From assembly GCF_000620045.1 (NCBI RefSeq), contig NZ_JHVH01000028.1, forward strand, positions 1 through 44,104: a DNA stretch of 44,104 nt. Direction: 5' to 3'. This document shows positions 20,476-28,784 of the stretch, piece after piece. The DNA comes from Halomonas halodenitrificans DSM 735 (lineage in GTDB: Bacteria > Pseudomonadota > Gammaproteobacteria > Pseudomonadales > Halomonadaceae). The notes beneath the pieces are model-generated. The model searched no databases. It saw only the letters and a program-made list of their open reading frames with translations, and was not told the origin of the DNA. The position numbers and the translations under genes are program-made. Every line of letters starts with the position of its first letter. Positions within the stretch are counted from its first letter, which is position 1.

Positions 20476-21864
20476 ATGAACCAGAGCGTCAACATCGAGC
20501 TTGGCAGCCCCGCGGCCGAGGCCTTCGAGGCCCGCCAGTTCAAGGTTTATACTCATCGTCAGCTCGACAGGATCGAGGCGATCCAGAACTTGCCTGACGA
20601 TCTGCGTTTCGATATGCGGGTCGTCAGCCAGGTACTGCCGTTCCGGGTCAACGAGTACGTCATCGAGGAGCTGATCAACTGGAACAATGTGCCTGAGGAT
20701 CCGGTCTTTCAGCTTACTTTCCCCCAGCGCGGCATGCTGCTACCCGAGCATTTCGAGGAAGTGGCCGAGCTGATGCGTCGCGAGGCCGCCGTGGCCGAGA
20801 TGAAGCCGGTGGTCGAGCGCATCCGTTCGGAGCTCAACCCCCACCCGGCGGGGCAGATGGATCTCAATCTGCCACTGCTCGACGACGAGCCAGTGCCCGG
20901 CATGCAGCACAAATACCGCGAGACGGTGCTCTTCTTTCCCAGCCAGGGACAGGTATGTCACAGCTACTGCACCTTCTGCTTCCGCTGGGCGCAGTTCGTG
21001 GGCGACAAGGACCTCAAGTTCGCCTCCAATGAAGCCGACTCCCTGCATCGCTATCTCGCCGAGCACAAGGAAGTCACCGATCTGCTGCTGACCGGCGGGG
21101 ATCCCATGGTGATGAAGGCGAAGCACCTGCGTCAGTACCTGGAGGGGCTGATGACGCCGGAGCTGGATCACGTCCAGGACATCCGCATCGGTACCAAGAG
21201 CCTGACCTTCTGGCCCTACCGCTTTGTCACCGACCCCGACGCCGAGGATATCCTCGAGTTGTTCCGCGAGCTGACCGCGGCCGGCAAGCACGTGGCCTTC
21301 ATGGCGCACTTCAACCACTGGAAGGAGATGGATACCCCCATCTGCCGCGAGGCGATCCGTCGCATCCGCGCCACCGGCGCCGAGATTCGCACTCAGGCGC
21401 CTCTGCTCCGTCATATCAACGACGATGCCGACCAGTGGGCGAAGATGTGGACCACCCAGGTGCGCCTGGGGATGATTCCCTACTACATGTTTGTCGAGCG
21501 CGACACCGGTGCCCGCCATTACTTCGAGGTGCCGCTGGTGAGGGCCTGGGAGATCTATCGCGAGGCAATGAAGCAGGTGCCGGGCCTGGCGCGTACGGCT
21601 CGTGGGCCGTCGATGTCCGCCGATCCCGGCAAGGTGGAAATTCAGGGCGTCACCGAGATCAAGGGCGAGAAGGTCTTCGTGCTGCGCCTGATCCAGGGGC
21701 GCGACAGCGACTGGGTGCAACGCCCCTTCTTCGCGAAATACGACGAGGGAGCCACCTGGCTCAACCATCTGGAGCCGGCCTTCGGCGAGAGCGAGTTCTT
21801 CTATGAGGCCGAGTTTGCCGCCATGAAGGACGACAAGCAGGCGCTGATCATGAAGGCGTCGTGA
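20476..21864 (+). CDS. KamA-family radical SAM aminomutase (lysine 2,3-aminomutase-like)
   Basis: A 462-residue PLP-dependent radical SAM protein. The [4Fe-4S] cluster cysteines are Cys161-X3-Cys165-X2-Cys168 in QVCHSYCTFCFRW, followed by the SAM contact LLLTGGDPMVM and later ETVLFF/IRIGTKS strands. Lys386 in ADPGKVEIQG aligns with the PLP lysine of lysine 2,3-aminomutases (PGGGGK). The ATG at 20476 lies behind AGGAGGAGGC; the longer frame has no homology upstream. It is larger than EpmB (about 340) and no epmA, efp or acetyltransferase ablB is adjacent, so beta-lysine formation is possible but the substrate is unproven. Confidence 0.85.
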   Translation: MNQSVNIELGSPAAEAFEARQFKVYTHRQLDRIEAIQNLPDDLRFDMRVVSQVLPFRVNEYVIEELINWNNVPEDPVFQLTFPQRGMLLPEHFEEVAELMRREAAVAEMKPVVERIRSELNPHPAGQMDLNLPLLDDEPVPGMQHKYRETVLFFPSQGQVCHSYCTFCFRWAQFVGDKDLKFASNEADSLHRYLAEHKEVTDLLLTGGDPMVMKAKHLRQYLEGLMTPELDHVQDIRIGTKSLTFWPYRFVTDPDAEDILELFRELTAAGKHVAFMAHFNHWKEMDTPICREAIRRIRATGAEIRTQAPLLRHINDDADQWAKMWTTQVRLGMIPYYMFVERDTGARHYFEVPLVRAWEIYREAMKQVPGLARTARGPSMSADPGKVEIQGVTEIKGEKVFVLRLIQGRDSDWVQRPFFAKYDEGATWLNHLEPAFGESEFFYEAEFAAMKDDKQALIMKAS

Positions 21865-22012
21865 GAGGAGGCAAGAGCCTTCGCGTGCCATCCTTGTCGT
21901 GTTGCGCCATAAAATTAACGCTTCATAAACGCTCGGCGCGGCTAGACTAGGTCATGGATTATCAGAAGATGGATCGACCTGTCGGCCATGAGCTGCCGGC
22001 CTTGCCTCCGGT

Positions 22013-22040
22013 TATTATCCCCGGAATAATTTTTTCGCTA
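22013..22040 (+). terminator. Weak terminator-like hairpin after the kamA-like gene
   Basis: GGTTATT can pair with AATAATT (with two G-U pairs) around a CCCCGG-containing loop, followed by TTTT. The stem is AT-rich and weak, 150 bases past the stop. It may instead be part of the promoter region of the TAXI gene. Confidence 0.3.
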
Positions 22041-22124
22041 AAGTAGAGGGGAGTGGTAAATTTGGAGTCCGTTGCGGTTGCGACTCTTCCGCTCTCTTGC
22101 CGACAACGTCAACGAGGTATGTTC

Positions 22125-23105
22125 ATGAAACGTCATGCATTCTCTGCTGCTGCCTTCACCGGCGCGATCCTGGGGGCCGCGATGTTCGCGTCACCGGCCA
22201 TGGCCCAGGACGAAGAGAAGTTCATCACCATCGGTACCGGCGGTCAGACCGGCGTCTATTATGTGGTCGGCCAGTCCGTCTGTCGCCTGGTGAACCGTCT
22301 GGACGACGCCAACATCAAGTGTAATGCACCCTCTACCGGTGGCTCGGTGGCTAACGTCAACGGCATCAAGTCCGGTCAGCTGGATATGGGTGTGGTGCAG
22401 TCGGATGTCCAGTACCAGGCCTACAACGGTACCGGCAACTTCGAAGACGAAGCCTTTGAAGACCTGCGTGCGGTGTTCCGTGCCCACGGGGAGCCGCTGA
22501 CCATTCTGGCCCGCGCCGACTCGGGCATCGAAACCCTCGATGACCTGGAAGACAAGCGCGTCAACATCGGTAACCCGGGTTCCGGTCAGCGCAACACCAT
22601 GGAAGTCGTGATGGATGCCAAGGGCTGGACCGAGGACAGTTTCTCGCTGGCCTCCCAGCTGGATGCCGCCGAAATGGCCTCGGCCCTGGCGGATAACAAT
22701 ATCGACGCCATGGCCTATGTGGTGGGTCACCCCAACGGTTCCATCCAGGAGGCCACCACCACCGTCGATTCTCGGCTGGTTCCGCTCAATGGCGAAGCGA
22801 TCCAGGGGATCGTCGACGAGTATCCCTACTACTTCATGTCGACCATTCCCGGCGGGCTCTACAAGGGCAACGACGAGGATGTCGAGACCTTCGGTGTGGC
22901 GGCGACCTTCGTGACCACCGCCCAGGCTGACGAGGAAATCGTCTACCAGACCGTCAAGGCGATCTTCGACAACTTCGACCGCTTCAAGCAGCTGCATCCG
23001 GCCTTCGAGAACCTCGTTCCGGAAGAGATGGTCTCTGCCGGCCTCTCCGCACCGCTGCACGAAGGGGCGGCTCGCTACTATCGCGAGCAGGGCTGGATCG
23101 AGTGA
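22125..23105 (+). CDS. TAXI family TRAP transporter substrate-binding protein
   Basis: A 326-residue periplasmic binding protein. The signal peptide MKRHAFSAAAFTGAILGAAM ends near AMAQDEEKF. TAXI hallmarks are ITIGTGGQTGVYYVVGQSVCRLVN, TGGSVANVNGIKSGQLDMGVVQSDVQYQA, the region KRVNIGNPGSGQRNTMEVVMD and PLHEGAARYYREQGWIE at the end. GAGG lies 7 bases before the ATG at 22125; the ATG six bases upstream is too close to it. TAXI proteins have been linked to glutamate and other carboxylates, but the ligand here is unknown. Permease and UspA companion follow. Confidence 0.93.
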   Translation: MKRHAFSAAAFTGAILGAAMFASPAMAQDEEKFITIGTGGQTGVYYVVGQSVCRLVNRLDDANIKCNAPSTGGSVANVNGIKSGQLDMGVVQSDVQYQAYNGTGNFEDEAFEDLRAVFRAHGEPLTILARADSGIETLDDLEDKRVNIGNPGSGQRNTMEVVMDAKGWTEDSFSLASQLDAAEMASALADNNIDAMAYVVGHPNGSIQEATTTVDSRLVPLNGEAIQGIVDEYPYYFMSTIPGGLYKGNDEDVETFGVAATFVTTAQADEEIVYQTVKAIFDNFDRFKQLHPAFENLVPEEMVSAGLSAPLHEGAARYYREQGWIE

Positions 23106-23129
23106 TACGAGGGATCTCCCCTCGATGAG

Positions 23130-23167
23130 GAATGCGCGGTCACCCGAGGGGGCCGCGCATTCTGTTT
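23130..23167 (+). terminator. Hairpin between TAXI binding protein and permease
   Basis: GAATGCGCGG (23130-23139) and CCGCGCATTC (23153-23162) are exact inverted repeats followed by TGTTT. The short T-run suggests partial termination or a 3' end block, which would give more binding protein than permease. Confidence 0.65.
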
Positions 23168-23230
23168 GGGATACCGGAAGACCCCATTCCGGACCCTCTC
23201 AGGGTAAATGTTACAGAGCAGGGCACGCTT

Positions 23231-25825
23231 ATGACTGAGGACAACAAGAGGGCCGCGGGGCATGAGGTGGATCTCGAGGATATGGTCGCCTCGAGTGATA
23301 CCGGCGCTCGCAAGCCGGCCGGTGCGCCGGGCAAGCTGCTGGTCAGCATTGCCGCCGCCTGGTCGCTCTTCCAGCTATGGATCGCGTCCCCGCTGCCGTT
23401 CATGCTGGGCTTCGGGGTCTTCAATGCCACCGAGTCCCGCTCCATTCACCTGGCCTTCGCGCTCTTCCTGGCCTACATGGCCTATCCGGCGCTCAAGCGT
23501 TCGCCCCGCGATCGTATTCCCGTTCAGGACTGGGTCCTGGCGACGGCCGCCGCCTTCTGTGGCGCCTACATGTTCATGTTCTATGAACAGTTGGCCCAGC
23601 GCCCCGGTGCGCCGATCCTGCAGGACGTGATCATCGGGGTGGCGGGTATCCTGTTGCTGCTCGAGGCCACGCGACGGGCGCTCGGTCCGCCGCTGATGAT
23701 CATCGCCTCGATCTTCATCATCTATTCCCTGGCCGGGCCCTACATGCCGGGCATCCTGTCCCATCGCGGCGTCAGCCTCTTCGGCCTGGTCAACCACCAG
23801 TGGTTGACGACACAGGGTGTCTTCGGCATCGCGCTTGGGGTATCCACCAGTTTCGTCTTCCTGTTTGTCTTGTTCGGGGCGCTGCTCGACAAGGCAGGGG
23901 CGGGCAACTACTTCATCAAGGTCGCCTTTTCGCTGCTGGGGCACTACAAGGGTGGGCCAGCCAAGGCCGCCGTGGTGGCCTCGGGCATGACCGGCCTGAT
24001 CTCCGGCTCTTCCATCGCCAACGTGGTGACGACCGGCACCTTTACCGTGCCGATGATGAAGCGTGTCGGCTTCTCCTCGGAAAAGGCCGGCGCGGTGGAG
24101 GTCTCCTCCTCGGTCAATGGCCAGATCATGCCGCCGGTCATGGGGGCTGCGGCCTTTCTGATGGTCGAGTATGTGGGCATTTCCTACGTGGAAGTGATCA
24201 AGCATGCCTTTCTGCCGGCGTTGATCTCCTATATTGCCTTGATCTATATCGTTCATCTCGAGGCCCTCAAGGCAGGTCTTCAGGGGCTGGAGAGCAGTAA
24301 TCCGCCCAAGCCGCTGGTGCGCAAGGCGATCGGCTTCCTGGGTGGCCTGCTGCTGATGATGATCACCGCACTCGTGGTCTACAACGGCCTGGGCTGGTTG
24401 AAGCCGGTACTGGGTGATGCGACTCCCTGGGTGGTGGCCGCTGGGCTGGCGGTGATCTATGTGGGGCTTCTGAAGGTGGGCTCTCACTATCCCGAGCTGG
24501 AGCTCGATGACCCCGATGCCCCCATCTACCAGCTGCCTCAGACCCGACCCACGGTGATGGTTGGCCTGCAGTTTATCCTGCCGGTGGTCGTGCTGATCTG
24601 GTGCCTGATGGTGGAGCGCCTTTCGCCCGGGCTGTCGGCGTTCTGGGCCACGGTGTTCATGGTCTTCATTATCCTGACCCAGCGCCCCATCACGGCGATG
24701 TTTCGCGGGCAAAGCGCACCGGCGGCGGACCTCCGTGAGGGTGCCCTGGATCTCTGGAACGGCTTGATCACCGGTGCTCGGAACATGATCGGTATCGGTA
24801 TCGCCACGGCCACGGCCGGCATCATCGTCGGCGCGGTGTCCCAGACCGGCGTCGGTCTGGTGCTGGCCGACGTGGTGGAGATCCTCTCCATGGGCAACCT
24901 GATGCTCATCCTGATCTTCACCGCGGTGCTCAGCCTGATTCTCGGCATGGGCCTGCCCACCACGGCCAACTACATCGTGGTATCGGCGCTGCTGGCACCG
25001 GTGATCGTCCAGCTGGGCGAACAGAACGGCCTGCTGGTACCGTTGATCGCGGTCCATCTGTTCGTCTTCTACTTCGGCATCATGGCGGATGTTACGCCGC
25101 CGGTGGGGCTGGCCTCCTTTGCCGCGGCGGCGGTGTCGGGCGGGGATCCGATCCGCACCGGCTTCCAGGCCTTCTATTACAGCCTGCGTACCGCCGCCTT
25201 GCCGTTCCTGTTCATCTTCAATACCGATTTGCTGCTGATTGATGTCTCGTGGCTTCAGGGGGTGCTGATATTCGTGGTCTCGACCATTGCCATGCTGATC
25301 TTCGCCGCCGCCACCCAGGGGTTCATGCTCGCGCGTAATCGCTGGTACGAGTCCATCGTGCTGCTGCTGGTGGCCTTTACCCTGTTCCGCCCGGGCTTCT
25401 GGATGGATCAGATTCATGATCCCTACCAGGAGATCCCGCCGGCACAGTTCGTCGAGGCGCTGGGTAACGTCGATGCCGAGAGCACCCTGCGCCTGCAGAT
25501 CCTGGGCGAAGATGACTTCGGTGATCCGCTGACCACCTACATGCAGCTGCCGGTGCCGAGTGGCGAGACCGGCGAGGAGCGACTGGACAACCTGGGGCTG
25601 CAGCTGATCATCGAGGATGAGACCGCCGTGGTCGACATGGTGGCCTTCGGTAGTCAGGCCTCGGATCTGGGCTTCGACTTCGATCAGGAGATCATCCAGG
25701 TGCTGGCGCCGGTGGATCGCTGGACCAAGGAACTGATGTGGATTCCGGCCTTCCTGGTATTAGGCCTGATCATAATGATGCAGCGTCGGCGGCGGGACCG
25801 TGGTGCCGCCGTGGCCTCGGCTTGA
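23231..25825 (+). CDS. TAXI-type TRAP transporter fused permease (4TM/12TM) with C-terminal DUF3394
   Basis: A large membrane protein of 864 residues in which the small (DctQ-like) and large (DctM-like) subunits are fused. Early helices WSLFQLWIASPLPFMLGFG and IHLAFALFLAYMAYP belong to the small part. The large part has GGPAKAAVVASGMTGLISGSSIANVV, VNGQIMPPVMGAAAFLM, LSLILGMGLPTTANYIVVSALL and the PPVGLASFAAAAVSGGDPIRTG loop. After the last transport helices a soluble segment (about residues 725-835) resembling DUF3394 is followed by one more helix and a basic tail. Start 23231 with a modest AGCAGGG upstream; the longer frame overlaps the preceding hairpin. Confidence 0.92.
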   Translation: MTEDNKRAAGHEVDLEDMVASSDTGARKPAGAPGKLLVSIAAAWSLFQLWIASPLPFMLGFGVFNATESRSIHLAFALFLAYMAYPALKRSPRDRIPVQDWVLATAAAFCGAYMFMFYEQLAQRPGAPILQDVIIGVAGILLLLEATRRALGPPLMIIASIFIIYSLAGPYMPGILSHRGVSLFGLVNHQWLTTQGVFGIALGVSTSFVFLFVLFGALLDKAGAGNYFIKVAFSLLGHYKGGPAKAAVVASGMTGLISGSSIANVVTTGTFTVPMMKRVGFSSEKAGAVEVSSSVNGQIMPPVMGAAAFLMVEYVGISYVEVIKHAFLPALISYIALIYIVHLEALKAGLQGLESSNPPKPLVRKAIGFLGGLLLMMITALVVYNGLGWLKPVLGDATPWVVAAGLAVIYVGLLKVGSHYPELELDDPDAPIYQLPQTRPTVMVGLQFILPVVVLIWCLMVERLSPGLSAFWATVFMVFIILTQRPITAMFRGQSAPAADLREGALDLWNGLITGARNMIGIGIATATAGIIVGAVSQTGVGLVLADVVEILSMGNLMLILIFTAVLSLILGMGLPTTANYIVVSALLAPVIVQLGEQNGLLVPLIAVHLFVFYFGIMADVTPPVGLASFAAAAVSGGDPIRTGFQAFYYSLRTAALPFLFIFNTDLLLIDVSWLQGVLIFVVSTIAMLIFAAATQGFMLARNRWYESIVLLLVAFTLFRPGFWMDQIHDPYQEIPPAQFVEALGNVDAESTLRLQILGEDDFGDPLTTYMQLPVPSGETGEERLDNLGLQLIIEDETAVVDMVAFGSQASDLGFDFDQEIIQVLAPVDRWTKELMWIPAFLVLGLIIMMQRRRRDRGAAVASA

Positions 25826-25836
25826 GGGAGAGAGAC

Positions 25837-26265
25837 ATGTACCAGAAGATCATGTTGACGGTAGACCTCAACGAGGAGGCCTCCTGGGAGAAGGCGCTGC
25901 CGACCGCGGTGGCGCTGTGTCGCAGCTTCGGGGCGTCGTTGCATGTGGTAACGGTGCTGCCGGACTATCGCATGCCGCTGGTCGGCTCCTACTTTCCCAA
26001 GGACTTTGCGAAGAAGGCCCGGGCCGCGATCGGTGATGCCCAGCACGAGTTCATTCGTGAGAACGTGCCCGAGGACATCGCGGTCCAGAGCGTCATCGTC
26101 GATGGCTCGCCCTGGGAGGCGATCGTCAAGGCGGCGAAGAAACTCGAGGTGGATCTGATCGTGATGGCCTCCCATAGCAAGCGCAAGTTCGCCGATTACG
26201 TGCTCGGCCCCAATGCGGAACATGTCGTGCACCACTCCAAGGTGTCGGTGATGATCGTGCGCTGA
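25837..26265 (+). CDS. Universal stress protein, TRAP-associated (TeaD-like)
   Basis: A 142-residue UspA-fold protein encoded 11 bases after the TAXI permease. N-terminal strand YQKIMLTVDLNEEASWEKAL, then ASLHVVTVLPDY, and the C-terminal DLIVMASHSKRKFADYVLG/AEHVVHHSKVSVMIVR. In Halomonas elongata the UspA protein TeaD is encoded with the TeaABC ectoine TRAP transporter and modulates it, so a regulatory role on this TAXI system is a fair inference. The usual ATP motif G-2X-G-9X-G-S/T is degenerate here: ASHSKRKFADYVLGPN lacks the first glycines. It may not bind ATP in the canonical way. Confidence 0.9.
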   Translation: MYQKIMLTVDLNEEASWEKALPTAVALCRSFGASLHVVTVLPDYRMPLVGSYFPKDFAKKARAAIGDAQHEFIRENVPEDIAVQSVIVDGSPWEAIVKAAKKLEVDLIVMASHSKRKFADYVLGPNAEHVVHHSKVSVMIVR

Positions 26266-26303
26266 CGAGGGAGACGTTCTCTCGTATCAATCGGCCAGGT
26301 GGA

Positions 26304-26330
26304 GGGCCCCGACTCGATGTCGGGGCCCTT
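26304..26330 (+). terminator. Terminator after the TAXI-UspA operon
   Basis: GGGCCCCGAC (26304-26313) pairs exactly with GTCGGGGCCC (26319-26328) over a TCGAT loop and is followed by TTCG. The T-run is short but the stem is strong. Confidence 0.75.
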
Positions 26331-26525
26331 CGCCGTTGGGGCTGTGAACAGAGCGTGGAAAAGGGCACCGAGGGGCTGCCTGCAGGGTTGACGCGGATCA
26401 ACTAGATTAAGGGGAAGTTAACGGGGAAAACCTTCGTCAACGTTTCTCGATGGGCCGGACGCGAGCCGGAACCATCCTTGCGGCGCCCGAGCCGGTCGGG
26501 CAGCAATCGGGAAGAGAGGTGACAC

Positions 26526-27353
26526 ATGAGTGCGGCAACCGCGAAAGCACGTGATGCGTCGGCAGGGCCCGGCGTGAAGATCACCATCCAGCCGGTCGGC
26601 ATGGAACGTCCCAGGGTCTGGCTCGCCGCCGGTATCGAGGACTTTCGGCAGGCCGCCGCCGTCAGTCTTGCCTATGGCATGTTCTGGGTAGGGCTGAGCA
26701 TCGCCATTACCGCCGGCGCCCTCTATCTGGGACTGTGGCAATGGCTGCTGCCGCTGGTGGCGGGATTCATGTTTATCGGCCCTCTGGTGGCAGTAGGCTC
26801 CTACGGCATCAGCCGTGCCCTGGAGGCCGGTCGCGCCCCGCATCTGGGCGATGCCTTCGGTGCCTGGCGCTCTCATGCCGGTCAGCTGGCAATGCTGGGG
26901 GTCATGCTGACGCTGATGCTGATGGCCTGGTTCAATATTGCCATGGTGCTCTTCGCCTTGTTCTTCGGTGCCGAGCCCCCGGATCCGGCGACGCTTTATG
27001 CCGCGCTGATCACCACCAGGGAAGGCCTGACGATGATCGCGGTGGGCACTGTGATCGGTGCCATCCTGGCGTTCGGCGCCTTTACCATCAGCGTGGTGGC
27101 CATCCCGACCCTGATGGATCAGGATCTGACCTTCATGGAAGGTATCGAGGCCAGCGTTCAGGCCGTGAGCGTCAACTTCCGCCCGATGCTGCTGTGGGCG
27201 GCCATCCTCACCGGCTGCGTGCTGATCGGGGTGTTGACCTTCTATATCGGCCTGGCACTCATCCTGCCTGTGCTGGGCTTCGCCAGCTGGCATGCCTATG
27301 AAGACCTGGTGATCATCAAGCCCAAGGCCGCAGGGCAGGAACCCGATCGCTGA
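26526..27353 (+). CDS. DUF2189 family integral membrane protein
   Basis: A 275-residue protein with a hydrophilic N-terminus (about 45 residues) and six predicted membrane helices. Conserved-looking regions are WLAAGIEDFRQAAAVSLAYGMFWVG, FIGPLVAVGSYGISRALEAGRAP, SVVAIPTLMDQDLTFMEGIEAS and FASWHAYEDLVI, matching DUF2189 proteins, which have been described as possible cytochrome c oxidase-associated proteins without firm proof. GAGAGGTGACAC precedes the ATG. It is a single-gene unit flanked by terminators. Confidence 0.85.
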   Translation: MSAATAKARDASAGPGVKITIQPVGMERPRVWLAAGIEDFRQAAAVSLAYGMFWVGLSIAITAGALYLGLWQWLLPLVAGFMFIGPLVAVGSYGISRALEAGRAPHLGDAFGAWRSHAGQLAMLGVMLTLMLMAWFNIAMVLFALFFGAEPPDPATLYAALITTREGLTMIAVGTVIGAILAFGAFTISVVAIPTLMDQDLTFMEGIEASVQAVSVNFRPMLLWAAILTGCVLIGVLTFYIGLALILPVLGFASWHAYEDLVIIKPKAAGQEPDR

Positions 27354-27386
27354 CCCGCCTTGCATGTCGCCTTCGATCAGGCAGCA

Positions 27387-27416
27387 GGGCGGGGGCAGCA
27401 ATGCCCCCGCCCTTTA
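27387..27416 (+). terminator. Intrinsic terminator after the DUF2189 gene
   Basis: GGGCGGGGGCA (27387-27397) pairs exactly with TGCCCCCGCCC (27402-27412) over a GCAA loop, followed by TTTATT. Confidence 0.88.
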
Positions 27417-27584
27417 TTCGTGGGTTCGGCATGCCCGCTCGAGTCCTTCGGGAAGGAGGGCCTGGCGCCCAGGCTGGCGCTGGCGTGATCGGGCCGAACC
27501 GGATCTCCATTCCCGACACAGGCCGGCGTTGTCGCCGCTTGTTGCGGTGGCATACACTGCCCGAAACGTCACAGGCAGGCCGAC

Positions 27585-28784
27585 ATGTTCGATCTCTCTC
27601 CCGTCCGCTCCGTCGCCCCTGGCTCCCTCGAGACGGAACAGCCGCTGCGCACGGCGATCAGCCGACGACAGGACCCTCATGGGGCGGCGCGGGAGCTGGC
27701 CGCATCGCTTGGGCACGCCGAGCTCGGCTTCGTGCTCTTCTTCTGCAGTGCCGAATATCCTCTGGACGAGCTCTCCACGGCCCTCAACGACGCCTTCGAC
27801 AGCGTGGCGGTAGCGGGCTGTACTACCGCCGGGGAGATCGCACCGGAGGGCTACGAACGAGGCTGTATCGTTGCCATCGGTTTCGACCGTCGCCACTTCG
27901 CCGTTTCCTGCGCCTTGATCGAGGACCTGACGGGCTTCGACCTGATCCGGGCCCAGGGGCTGGTCGATGGCCTGCTTGACGAGTGTCGCGACCGGGCCCG
28001 GGGTTCGGTGGGGGAAAGCAGCTTCGCGCTGACTCTTCTCGATGGCCTCTCCAGCTGCGAGGAGCAGGTACTGGCAACCCTGGATGCCGCCCTGGGACGT
28101 ATTCCCAGTTTCGGGGGCTCCGCTGGCGACGACAACTGCCTGGCCCACACCCATGTCCATGCCGATGGCCGCTTTCATGGCCAGGCGGCTGTGGTGGTGA
28201 TGATCAATACCCGGCTTCCGTTCGAGGTCTTTACCACGCATCATCTTCGGCCACGAAGCGAGAAACTGGTGGTGACGCGTGCCGACCGCGAACGCCGCCG
28301 GGTGCTCGAGCTCAACGCCTTGCCCGCCGCCGAGGAGTACGCCCGGCTGGTGGGTCTGCCGGTCGAGGCCCTGACGCCGGAGGTCTTTGCCCGCCATCCA
28401 CTGGCGGTACGCCTGGGCGATGCCCATTTCGTGCGCGCCATTCAGCGGGTCAATGAAGACGCCAGCCTCAGTTTCTATTGTGCAGTGGAGAACGGTATCG
28501 TGCTTACCGCCATGCAGCCGGCGCCGCTGCTAGGGGACCTCGACGCCGTCCTCACCGGCCTCACCGCGCGGCTTGGCGAGCCGGTGCTGGTGATCGGCTG
28601 TGACTGCTTCCTGCGTCGACTCGAGCTGGAGTCCATGGGGCTGGTGGCTCAGGCCTCGCAGCTGTTGGCCCGTTCGCGGGTGATCGGCTTTAACACCTAC
28701 GGGGAGCAGCACCATGGCATGCACATCAACCAGACCTTCACCGGGGTTGCCATTGGATCTTGGCCAGCCGCGTCAGGCGCCTGA
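27585..28784 (+). CDS. nosP: FIST-domain sensor, NosP-like (nitric oxide sensing)
   Basis: A 399-residue protein made of FIST_N (about residues 40-230) and FIST_C (about 235-380) domains. Typical parts are VAGCTTAGEIAPEGYERGCIV, SFALTLLDGLSSCEEQVLATL, IPSFGGSAGDD, HGQAAVVVMINTRLPFEVFTTHHL and RVIGFNTYGEQHHGMHINQTF. In Pseudomonas and other proteobacteria FIST protein NosP binds haem and NO and inhibits the hybrid kinase NahK encoded next to it. The same gene pair is present here, which supports the name. It has no membrane segment and should be cytosolic. The kinase frame overlaps its 3' end. Confidence 0.85.
   Translation: MFDLSPVRSVAPGSLETEQPLRTAISRRQDPHGAARELAASLGHAELGFVLFFCSAEYPLDELSTALNDAFDSVAVAGCTTAGEIAPEGYERGCIVAIGFDRRHFAVSCALIEDLTGFDLIRAQGLVDGLLDECRDRARGSVGESSFALTLLDGLSSCEEQVLATLDAALGRIPSFGGSAGDDNCLAHTHVHADGRFHGQAAVVVMINTRLPFEVFTTHHLRPRSEKLVVTRADRERRRVLELNALPAAEEYARLVGLPVEALTPEVFARHPLAVRLGDAHFVRAIQRVNEDASLSFYCAVENGIVLTAMQPAPLLGDLDAVLTGLTARLGEPVLVIGCDCFLRRLELESMGLVAQASQLLARSRVIGFNTYGEQHHGMHINQTFTGVAIGSWPAASGA

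Noticed and set aside
20476..21864. Assignment of the radical SAM gene as epmB
   Set aside because: The protein is about 120 residues longer than EpmB, and neither efp nor epmA lies nearby.
23375..25417. 680-codon antisense frame opposite the TAXI permease
   Set aside because: Gln/His/Asp-rich shadow of membrane-protein codons, no family features.
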